Assembly (NCBI GenBank): GCA_008973525.1
Contig: WACJ01000181.1
Span: forward strand, 434,001 to 498,000
Length of the DNA stretch: 64,000 nt
Reading direction: 5' to 3'
DNA from: Stenopsyche tienmushanensis
Taxonomy: Eukaryota; Arthropoda; Insecta; Trichoptera; Stenopsychidae
Position numbers and translations under genes: made by a program. Positions 36,671-46,652 of the stretch are shown here, one piece after another. The first letter of the stretch is position 1; each line of letters starts with the position of its first letter. The notes beneath the pieces were generated by a model. That model searched no databases. It was not told the origin of the DNA and saw only the letters and a list, made by a program, of their open reading frames with translations.

Positions 36671-36879
36671 ATATTTCATTCAAATAGATGTTTTTTTTAT
36701 TTTTATTACAATATTATTGCTATTTTATCTATATTGTATATACTACAATTATTTTAAAATATTCAAAAGGGCTTATTATTTTTAATTAAAAAAAAATTAA
36801 TTAAAAAAGAATCAAAAAACAAATATTAGCAGTCGTTTTCAATTCACGATTATATTTGCCCCCCGTTAACAGGATTGTA

Positions 36880-37630
36880 CCAATTTTTCTTCAATCGCTC
36901 ATTTTTTTTTTCTTTCTAATATTTTTCTTAATTGTAGTCTAAGCTATAAACAATATTATAAAAAGTAAAAATATGTTTAATTTTTTTGTTGCAAATGATC
37001 TGTTCAGGACTTGTAACTTTTACTACTTATGACATAAAAATAGATATACATATTGAGAAAAAAAAATGTATTAAATCATATATCTAAAAGAAGATTTCCC
37101 ACCTCAAGTTGTGGACACCAGGAAGACACTAATGAGACAAATGAAAAAAGAAAGAAGTTGGGAAAGATGCCTTCCTAAGGTACGATAAATTAATAGTCCA
37201 AAAATATTTTAGAAAGAAGAAGAAAATTAGAGATAACACCTCCTAACCAAAAGAGAAATTCAGATCAAACGACATAGAAATAAAAACAAGTGCGGAAGAA
37301 AAACAAGTCACAATTCGACAAAACAGGAATAAGCCAAAGCTCCATGTACAAATTATTTAATAAAAAACAAATTATCAATACATTTTATCATTTAGAAATT
37401 GAAAGAGGTTCTGTATCCTCTGAAAATTCGGACAAATAACAACTAAGAAAGCCACTCCAAACACCAATCACACCCGTAAAGATAATACAGAAAGAAAGAA
37501 AAACAAAACCTTCCTCCAATACGGCTCACCACCGTAGGACATAGACGACTACCACCTCCACAATGCTATTTTTCGTCGATGTGCCTAACCTAACCCATAA
37601 CACCCATCCTATTCGTTTTTTCTTCCTAGT
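36880..37630 (+). mobile_element. retroelement-like relic
   Basis: The part 36900-37015 matches 3535-3600. From 37085 the + strand reads FPPQVVDTRKTLMRQMKKER and then a KVRYDKLIV-like run, resembling the segment that follows the endonuclease domain in some non-LTR retroelements. Frame is then lost. The end near 37590-37620 (CATAACACCCATCCTATTCG) matches about 3220-3240. Confidence 0.4.
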
Positions 37631-39400
37631 CTTTGTGATTATTCCTCGGTTGTTTGCCGTGGATATGACTCGATTAGGGATATTAGCGATTAGGATGGTA
37701 TTGCGGCAAACGCCATTGCGCCTCACCTATCATCGTGCAAACTTAGACACGTAATCTTAAGCTGTCAAATAGTTGGCGGTTGATGATAGTCTGTTTCTCC
37801 GTGGAAAGTGCGAAGTTACCGTCATTATTATTTCTGTTATATGCGCATAAACATCATTTAATTATTCTATATTTTTTGGCCCAGAAAAATGATGATGTCT
37901 TCGAAGAAATTGTCCTCAACAATTATATAATTTATAAAGAAAACGGCAAGAAAATATCACGTTTGCAATTCACTTCATCAATAATTTAAAAGGAATGGCT
38001 TACTATAAAATATCAAACATCCGGAACCCAACCATTTGAATCTTCAATCAATGTCTCTGGATTGAAGAAATTACCAGACTGAAATTTTACATTACGGTCA
38101 GTAATTTTGCGTGAGAATTTTTTTGAATAAAAAAATTACCTTGACATTTTTTTTAATTGAAATAATTAGAAAATCTCTATTCAAAATTATTTTTTACTTG
38201 TATTAAAAATGTATGGTTAGTTCCGAATTTGTTTATGTATTTATTAGCAAAAATGTCTTTAAAATGTTTATTAGTTTTGAATAATACATTAAAAATGTAT
38301 TTGTGTGTGAAACTTTTATTAAAACATGTTCAAAATGATGAAACATATTAAATATATAAAAAAAAACCACCTCTTTTCATCGTTTTTTTTGTTCAGCAAA
38401 TTAGTACATATATAGAAAAAAAACGATCACATTCAAATGGTTAATGATAGGATTTGAATTTGAACATAAAAACTTAATAACTATTATTTGCAATTTCGAA
38501 TGCGTCCGCTCCACAGAAAGGTTGGGATCCCCTGCAGTATGTTCTTATGAAATCCCCAGCGGAATTTCGTTTCAATCTATCGATTGATTTAAAAATGAAT
38601 TTTACAAAAGAAGTGTATGTACATTTCCCAGATGCCAAACGAAATTTAAAGCGGAACACCCCGGTCCGTAATGCGTTATTTAGCTGTATTCACATTAACC
38701 TAAAAATATATGCAAATTTATTATATTTTGACGGAACAACAGCAACAAATATTTACTCCAGATTTGATCGCGTGCTTAATGCAATAAATGTTATCTTATC
38801 TCAGACCTGTCCTATAGAATGTTTACTTGCATAAATTGATAACATTTTTGACCTTGAGGTGACTCGTATGAATCATATTGGACTTCAAGTCATTCATCGC
38901 GCCTTCTAATCAGGGCTACTTAACGCCACATTATTTATATCCTTCCGACATTATATTTAATATTCTCAATGTCAATTTGCATTTTTTTGATTTTGCAATC
39001 TCAACAGAGCTCATTGCGCTGGCATATGCCTATTCATAGTCGGTTACGAAATTGGCACATTTGAGGACCGCCATGGGACATTAAATTTCAAAAAATAAAC
39101 ATATGTAGAGTGTACGGATAAAGGAATCTCGAAAAACATCTCCGTTGCCAAAAGTGGTTTGCGTAATACATGTCTCCCGATGATTCTGAACCGTTCTATT
39201 GTAAGGTCGAAATGCAACCCACACGTTACTATTTTCAAACAATCAACAGTAACAAATAATCATGCGACAGCGTGACGCGAAAAATATTTTCTTTTTCGAA
39301 TCCCTTTCATTTTATACATGCGACTTTTAATAGTGTTGCGCAATACTGATTAAATCAATTATTTCTATGAAAACGTCATCGAGTCATGGCCGCGAATCTG
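37631..39400. other. intergenic, no supported gene
   Basis: AT-rich with scattered open frames; the longest (38547-38834, 95 codons, +) has no recognisable domain and weak codon character. Nothing functional is supported. Confidence 0.35.
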
Positions 39401-39464
39401 TCTATTATGGCACGAATGCATTTTTCAAAATCGTAGCATATTTGAGCGCCGCAGCTTCGGATTC

Positions 39465-39870
39465 GTGACGTCATAACAGCTGAGCGCGCGCGCACCTGCG
39501 AGACATTCAGCAGGTCTGTCGATTCGATGAACTGATTTTGCCAGAATCACAAAACGATTGATATAGGAGTTACGCTGAGGTCGAATCGGACATGGAGCGG
39601 TGCGATAGAAAGGAAATGACGTGTCGCAAAAGAGCGATTATCGACGGCGAACGGCTATCGAGTGCATGACATAACAGAGGAAAGGGAACGGAGCGAGCGC
39701 GACGCATGCGCAGGTGTGCGCAGGTGTGCGCATGCGCTCGCGAGCTTGCGCCCACACGTACGTGCACCGCGAGCGAGTGTGCGTGCGTGCATACGTTACG
39801 TAAGCCATTCTATGAGTGTGTCGGTCGCACTTTTTGCACTAACTGGAGGGGGTTGCAGCGGCGCTTAGCA
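39465..39870. promoter_or_regulatory. CpG-rich block with paired NRF-1-like palindromes
   Basis: CpG-dense DNA inside an AT-rich region, starting around GAGCGCGCGCGCACC. Two close palindromic cores, CGCATGCGCA (39703-39712) and TGCGCATGCGCT (39727-39738), match the NRF-1/Ewg consensus and are joined by repeats of GGTGTGCG. This looks like a CpG-type promoter or enhancer. No coding exon starts clearly on either side; the open frames here are low-complexity Arg/Ala/His text. The nearest + gene is the GC-rich dehydrogenase, 2.4 kb away. Confidence 0.5.
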
Positions 39871-41724
39871 TTTTTTAAGCGAATGCTTGCTCGTACCTAT
39901 TTTTTAACCCTATTAATACCGCACGCATAGATTGATGCTTTTCATCGCTTCAACTTTATATACAAGAGATAAACGCCGAAAACACGAAAACGCGACTGAA
40001 AATAATATTATATTGATTTGTATTTTTTATATTTAAAAAAGTACATAAATTCGATCCTTCCATGCAATTTTTTTTATAGATCTTTTTTATGGATCATTTT
40101 GCTTTTATGAAATTTTAAAAGCTATATTCTAAATTTAGTTTTAATACGTTAGCTTTTAAAAAAAATAATATTTAGAAAAAAAACATTTAAAAAGTTTTTT
40201 GTTCAAATTTTCTTAATTATCATAAATCATCGCGTTAATTTCAACACGAATCAAAATTCAACATTTTCTGAAGCAAATGGATTATATTGTCATATTGACA
40301 TGCCCTGTCTTATTGATGAATTTCATTGTCGTAAATTATCTGTAGTATTCTGATAATGACTCTGTAGTAATAAATTACGACATTACGGACGTAAACAAAT
40401 CCCGGTCGTTGTTAAAGTGGGATGTCTTTTGATTCGCTTGTATGCCTCGAATTAAATAAAAATATTATATTTTTTTACAACAGATCTACCCTAAATTATT
40501 CAATAATATTAGCATATAATTTTTTAATTAGTTTTATTATTTCAAACGCATTCTAACATAATGTTTTGTTATAAAATAACAAAAATTAAACTTTTATTTT
40601 TATAGGAATTTATTAGTATACTTTTTAGTTTGCACAGTTACAAAATGCTATTTGGTTCGTTCAGGCTTTACAACTACGAAATATTACTTACTTTTACTAC
40701 TTACCTTATTTTACATTACGTTATGCTCGTGACAAAAGAGGGTACTAGAATCTTTATACTCCATAAAACCCTTTCCAGTAAAATAAACAAACGTCGCCTG
40801 GAGTAGTTTTTCACTATCTCCTGAAGACAACTACTCAGTCTTTACAAATCCTCCTTATCCTCCTCATCTAGACAGTCGCGAAAGCGTACGTCAATATGTT
40901 CATTCAGGTGACCTGTTGGGTGAGCGTTCTAAATGAAACTCGGAGGTTATGCTACCTTCAATATCGAGCGAATGAGGAGGTGAATGTATGATACAGACGA
41001 GATGGATGTTTTGCAGTGGACTGTTTGTAGCTGCACTATGAAGATGATGATATAGAAGGTATTTTCCGTACATTGTATGTGTTTTTGTAGATTACGTTAC
41101 TAGAGTAGTTAATAAAATTAAATTTAAAAAGTACGGAAGTTAATAAAGTATTTGCTCAATTTTGCTTGAAAAATGATGAAAATTACAATCATTTACTATT
41201 TAACATGAAAGTTTGTTGGCTATCTAAAAGTGCACACTTGAATCAATTTTATGCATTCTTTGATTTCAAAAATTGACATATGTTAGTTTCTATAACTGAT
41301 TTATTTACTACAAGGCAATCAATTCAATTTTTACAAAACTTTTCTATACAAGAAAAACGTAGGAGAGAGGAGAGTGCTCTCAGTTTCAAAATCTTTTAAA
41401 ATTGCTGACTAAGTAATTTATGATGAATATTTGCTACTTTATTGTCAAACTTGAGATCAAACATTTGAAGATATCCTTTACTCAGATATTTCCGATTGGG
41501 TGCTGGTAGTTATTTATGATTACAAATATTGATTTTATATCCTTTATTATGAGTTACTATAGAAAATCTGTTGATTATTTTCCCGTCTTCCTATTTAATA
41601 AGACAAGGATTTAGAATGCAATTATGAGCCTCATGATGAAAAAAAACAATAGATTTATTGTCCCAATACCACATCCTGCGGAATCATTTACGAATTTGGA
41701 GCATTTCTTGTTCAGGATTGTCAC
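39871..41724. other. intergenic with a repeat fragment
   Basis: AT-rich. 40735-40850 is one of three copies of a dispersed repeat (others, on minus, at 51060-51215 and, on plus, at 61560-61640) sharing phrases such as GGACTGGACTCTTTGT and GAGTAGTTTTT. No gene is supported. Confidence 0.4.
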
Positions 41725-41935
41725 AATACATTTTTGTTAATATTGGATACACGCCATTAAATTTGATTGTTTATTTAGGGTTGTCTTAATTTACTGATAG
41801 TTTAAAAATAAAATGAAAACAACAAGTTCCATTAAATGTGAAAACATCTATGGATTCACCAATATGTGTCCTAAATAATATTTGTTTTTCTACGAAAAAA
41901 CATGGCGACTCACCAGTGAGTCGCTTGCTGTTAAA
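41725..41935 (+). repeat. transposon-derived repeat ending in a palindrome
   Basis: 41825-41910 matches the reverse complement of 29207-29312, and 41770-41800 (TATTTAGGGTTGTCT) matches about 17155-17175. The right end GCGACTCACCAGTGAGTCGC is a near-perfect palindrome that recurs with small changes at about 15384-15404. It abuts the promoter region of the GC-rich dehydrogenase. Confidence 0.6.
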
Positions 41936-41996
41936 TAAACTCATTATGTCCACGTGCATCTAAAAATACGTTTTTTTTTTTTTTTAAAGAAATCGA

Positions 41997-42004
41997 TATC
42001 GATA
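41997..42004 (+). promoter_or_regulatory. DRE-type core promoter motif
   Basis: TATCGATA, the DREF-binding element found at many insect housekeeping promoters, embedded in ATCGATATCGATAAG. It lies 193 bp upstream of the dehydrogenase ATG, after a run of 15 T, at the point where composition turns GC-rich. Confidence 0.5.
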
Positions 42005-42196
42005 AGTATTTTGGAAAACGGCGAGAACGCGTGCCACGGGTTGCGGACGGCTTTGAGCTTCGCGGGAGGGGCCGGGGGAAGTAGGTCAGGCTGCGCGAGT
42101 GTCGCGAGTGCCGCGAGTCCTGCGAGGGGCCGAGCGCCGTCGAGTGAGGCCGCTGCGCACTTCGCTCTTTCGTCTCCGAACCGAAGCTCCGCCGAG

Positions 42197-43901
42197 ATGT
42201 TCCGGTGCGCCCCTCGACTGCTCGCCGGCCTCAGGCCCGCGGGCCAGCGCTCCGTCGGCTCCGTCGTCCAGGATCCGAACCTCTCCGACTTCGGGGTCGT
42301 CAACGAGCCCGTCCTCGAATACAGGAAGGGATCGCCCGAACGCGCCGAGCTCGAGAAGGCGCTCCAGCGAGTCGCCTCCGAGGTCAGAGACGTGCCGATC
42401 GTAATCGGGGATCGCGAGATCAGAACCTCGCAGATCCGCCACCAGGTCATGCCCCACGACCACTCCAAGAAGATCGCCTAAGTTTTACTACGCCGACGCG
42501 AAGACCGTGCAGCAGGCCATCTCGAACGCCGTCGAGTCCCAGAGGAAGTGGGACCGCACGCCCCTCGCGGATCGTCTGCGCATCTGGGAGAAGGCCGCCG
42601 ACCTCATGGCGGGCCCCCATCGGCAGACCCTCAACGCGGCGACGATGCTCGGCCAGGCCAAGACGGCCATCCAGGCCGAAATCGACTCCGCCGCCGAGCT
42701 CATCGACTTCATCCGCCTGAACGCCTTCTACCTCAAGGAGAACTCCAAGTACCAGCCCATCTCCCCCGACCTGAAGTCCACCAAGAACTCGATGAGGTAC
42801 AGAGGCATCGACGGCTTCATAGCCGCCGTCAGCCCCTTCAACTTCACCGCGATCGGCGGAAACCTGGCCTACACCCCCGCCCTCATGGGCAACGCCGTCC
42901 TCTGGAAACCGTCCGACACCGCCCTTCTCTCCAACTGGGTCATCTTCGAAATCATGAGGGAGGCGGGAGTGCCTCCGGGCGTCGTCAACTTCGTCCCGGC
43001 CGACGGACCCGTCTTCGGGGACACGATCACGGCCTCCCCGCACCTCGCCGGGATCAACTTCACCGGCTCGGTGCCGACCTTCAACCGCCTCTGGAGGCAA
43101 GTCGGCCAGAACATAGACAAGTACGTAAATTTCCCCCGTCTGATCGGCGAATGCGGCGGCAAGAACTACCACTTCGTCCATCCGTCGGCCGACGTCAAGT
43201 CCGTCGTCAACGGGACGATCCGCTCGGCCTTCGAGTTCTGCGGGCAGAAATGCTCAGCCTGCTCCCGCATGTACGTCCCCGAATCGCTCTGGGACGAGGT
43301 GAAGGAGGGCCTCCTCCGGGCGCGTGACAAGCTCAAGGTCGGAAACGCGGCCGACTTCTCCAATTTTGCCTCGGCAGTCATCGACGACAAGGCCTTCGCC
43401 CGCATCAAGTCGTACATCGACCACGCGAAGAGCTCGAGCGACCTGGAGGTCATCGGCGGAGGGCAGTGCGACGACAGCGTCGGATACTTCGTCCAGCCGA
43501 CTATCGTTTTGTGCAAGAACCCGCGAGACAAGATCATGACCGAGGAGATCTTCGGGCCCGTGCTCTCCGTCTACGTCTACCGAGACGCCGACGTCCAGAA
43601 GACGCTCGATCTAGTCGGATCGTCCACCCCGTTCGCTTTGACGGGTGCCGTCTTCGCCCGCGACGAGGCGTTCCTCCGGCATGCGCTCGAAGACCTCAAG
43701 ATGTCCGCCGGAAACTTCTACATCAACGACAAATCGACCGGCTCAGTCGTCGGCCAACAGCCATTCGGCGGCGGACGCATGTCCGGGACGAACGACAAGG
43801 CCGGCAGTCCGAGCTACCTCCTCCGCTGGACATCACCGCAGGCCATCAAGGAGACGTTCGTCCCCCTGACGGAGTACACATATCCCTACATGAGCGATTA
43901 G
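42197..43901 (+). CDS. delta-1-pyrroline-5-carboxylate dehydrogenase, GC-rich intronless copy with one-base frame break
   Basis: A second ALDH4-family gene, 7.4 kb downstream of the first and on the same strand. ATG 42197 opens a basic, Ala/Leu/Arg-rich presequence (MFRCAPRLLAGLRPAGQRS). Frame 1 ends at TAA 42479-42481 after HDHSKKIA, and the protein resumes at once in the next frame as KFYYADAKTVQQ, lining up without a gap with copy 1 (KFYHADSS). Dropping one T gives 567 aa. Key blocks are intact: SPFNFTAIGGNL, GECGGKN, CGQKCSACS with the nucleophile Cys (about residue 352), EEIFGPVLSVYVY and QQPFGGGR. Unlike copy 1 it keeps the usual KVGNAADFSNF segment. Almost every third codon base is G or C, whereas flanks are AT-rich. 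The T may be a sequencing error, a recent null mutation or, least likely, a recoding site. Confidence 0.9.
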
Positions 43902-46652
43902 ACCGGCAAACCGAAGACGCTCTAATCTTTTCTACGTTGAAAAAATGCAATAATCCTTCTCTCTATATTGTTTATGAATTGTTGCACAACTTTTTTTATG
44001 CTCTAATAATTTATTTTAAAAGATCAACTCAAAATACGATCAAAAATGTAAATATCATATTGCACGTTTTGTATTTTTTATCGACTGTTGTAAATATTTT
44101 TGCTCACGCATACGAAATTAATGTCGACTCGGAGCGATAATTACGTTTGTGATACTAAACGAGGTACAAATTATGTTCTACGTCGGGTTCTGTGAAGGAT
44201 GCGATGAATGATGATTCGAATTCGGCTCAGATCTGCTCTGTTTGTGCAACATTTGAAAATTACGCAAGAGTCGCCCGAACCTGATCTGTTTCAGTTCCTG
44301 TATTTCAAAAATGCCAAACGATGATTTATTGTCCGACTTGTACGGCTGCATATGTAAGACGCGGGTTCCTATTGACATTTTGTAAATAACTCTGTGCATT
44401 TACGACCTGGCATTTATTTGTAATATATTAGATATCCATTGTGTCGACTGCAATTCGAGGAACTTCAAAATATGAACGTTTCCAGTTCAGTCGACATTGC
44501 GAGCCATAGATTTGCTTGTTTTGATATTCTCATCGACGATTGCATACAGTAATCATTTACTGACTGTAACGCTTAAAATTTGCAGGCATTTATTATGTGT
44601 CTCGTTTCTTTCTGTTCGAATATATTTTCATTTTTAATTTTAACAAAGCCTCTCGCGAGATTCACTCGTCGAGAGGCCAACGGTCAATTTTATATAGAGT
44701 CTTCTGTGTTGAAGCGTTTGTGAAACATGTTGGTGCTTAAAATCCACCGACGGATAGACGCATTCGGCTGCTCGGATTTGAATCTTGTGCGTCTATGCGA
44801 GCTGTCGTATGAAATTATGGGATGGAATCTGCTGTTCGAGATTCGTTTTAAATGATTATGTAATAAAAAATTACAGTAATATTTTTACACTAGTTAATTA
44901 TTGTTTTCTTAAGTCGCTCCACATGCGGATGATTAAACGATGATAATAATTACTTATAAGTATGTATGTACACTTCCGGCGAGTTTTTCGCCAAAATATA
45001 TGTAATACTTTTTAAGCAATTAGCATTAAGTGCAACGATGCGAAGGATGTAGCGACTTTACAATGTGATAGCGATAATAATACCCAAAATTATATTATAT
45101 ATATTTATGAAATTTCAGCAGATTTATTTTTACGTGCCGAGGATGCACTATATTGTGATTGCTTTTTTAAGTAGATGTTAATGCAATTATTTATTTTCTG
45201 TTAAGCCGCGATAGTGAGCCGAGCTCTCCTTTAATGTTATGTATGTGCGATGTTAAATATTGTTGTTCTCTTTGTCCGATCGTTCGCACGCTCGGATTTG
45301 GATTTGTAGTGTGTATTTATGTAATACCAAAATAACAATAATGTATTAATTATTTTGTTAAAGTTTGTTTGTGTGCATATCTCAATGAAGATAGATGCAA
45401 TTCGGCAACGGCGCTTCGGACGCTGAACCATTTGGAAGCTCATCGAATATACTTATTTTTGAGTGAATGTGATTATAGATGCCCATTCTGCGTTTCGAAG
45501 TTGTCCGATTACCCGCATATATCATATTTAATATCAAATTTTTACTATTGATGAAGAATTACCATTTAATTGATAAATGAAAAATTGTTTACCATGTAGA
45601 ATAAATTGTATGTATAATGTGCAAAATATATTTTGAAAAGAATTGGAACAAAAATGTTTGTAAGACTATTTCCAGAGTTTTATTATAATAACTATGTATA
45701 ATAACACTGTGACAATAGTAAGTTTATATGTATATTATTCTGGTTTTGTTTCCTCTTATTTTTTAAATTATAATCTTAAACGATTATATTGTTTTATCAT
45801 TTAATAAGTCAGTTATGTTTAGCCTTCAGAGATATATAGATGGTTTGAAAAATAAATCTATAATTTATGTAAGGATTTTTTTGTTTGATTTCCTAGACCT
45901 GAGCTTTTTAAGGTTTAATCCTCGTCTATATATGGGGGAGGATGAGATGGGAGATGTTTTATTAGAGCTAATAAACAGAACTTCAATAAAACTTAAAATA
46001 AAACCATTGACACATTTATGAAGATCCGGGTGAGGTGAATGACCTTGCACAGCTGACGAACGTTTTTTTCCTGTCAAACTTCTAAAATATTTCCAACTAA
46101 AAATATTCATACCAAAGCAAAAATCTAAACAAGTAATTTTATACATAAAAAGCGACAATAAATCAAAGACTGTATGTTGTTTAGAATAATAAAATGAAAC
46201 AATAAAATGCTACGCAACAGCGAGTTTACATTTATTTTAAGAATTAGCACCTAAGTCAACTCTAAATGAGCATAAACTACTTAATCGCTAAATATTTAGC
46301 GAACACGATCTAAAATAAAATACAAGTATTTTAGATCGACTGAAAACTTAAAATTATTAATCTAACGCATCAATATAATTTGGCAGAAAAAAAATCTATA
46401 TATCTGTGACTAAAAAATATATTTGAATAATATTCAATCCTAGTTTAAAAAAAAATTGTTTGCATAGCTTTTATTCATTTATAATAGTAATGGTGCTTTG
46501 TTTTCAATTGCTGAAGGCCGAATTTAGTTTTTAGAGATCTGTCATTATCGACGAAGGCCGTTATGTAGTGTGTTACGACCACTTGCTGTGCATTTAAAAC
46601 GCCATCTGTCACTGTGATAAACATTCTCGATATTTGAAGGTTTTGCGACAAA
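43902..46652. other. 3' flank and intergenic space, no supported gene
   Basis: Composition turns AT-rich within about 30 bp of the stop codon. There is no canonical AATAAA near it; one occurs only at about 44863. Overlapping open frames on both strands at 45815-46158 show no domain. Nothing else is supported. Confidence 0.4.

Noticed and set aside
37586..37600. CCTAACCTAACCC as a telomere-like repeat
   Set aside because: Only two units within a dispersed repeat that also occurs, in changed form, near 3215; not a telomeric array.
38547..38834. 95-codon open frame as a gene
   Set aside because: No domain, no splice partner, no polyA signal, and codon use like the surrounding AT-rich DNA.
39570..39930. 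Overlapping open frames in the CpG-rich block
   Set aside because: Low-complexity Arg/Ala/His/Cys text produced by alternating GCGC and GTGC repeats; no domain or splice context.
41971..41985. Run of 15 T upstream of the GC-rich dehydrogenase as a retroposition polyA mark
   Set aside because: A polyA tail should follow the gene on +, not precede it as T. No A tract is found after 43901.
42086..43540. Long open frames on other frames and on minus across the GC-rich dehydrogenase
   Set aside because: They are by-products of GC-rich codons (few stops), rich in Arg, Pro and Ala, and overlap a clearly conserved enzyme.
42015..43915. GC-rich dehydrogenase as bacterial contamination or bacterial gene transfer
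   Set aside because: It has an animal-type mitochondrial presequence, aligns block by block with the neighbouring insect-type copy, and has an insect core promoter motif.
45815..46158. Two overlapping open frames on opposite strands after the dehydrogenase
   Set aside because: Neither has a recognisable motif or consistent codon use; length is within chance for the region.
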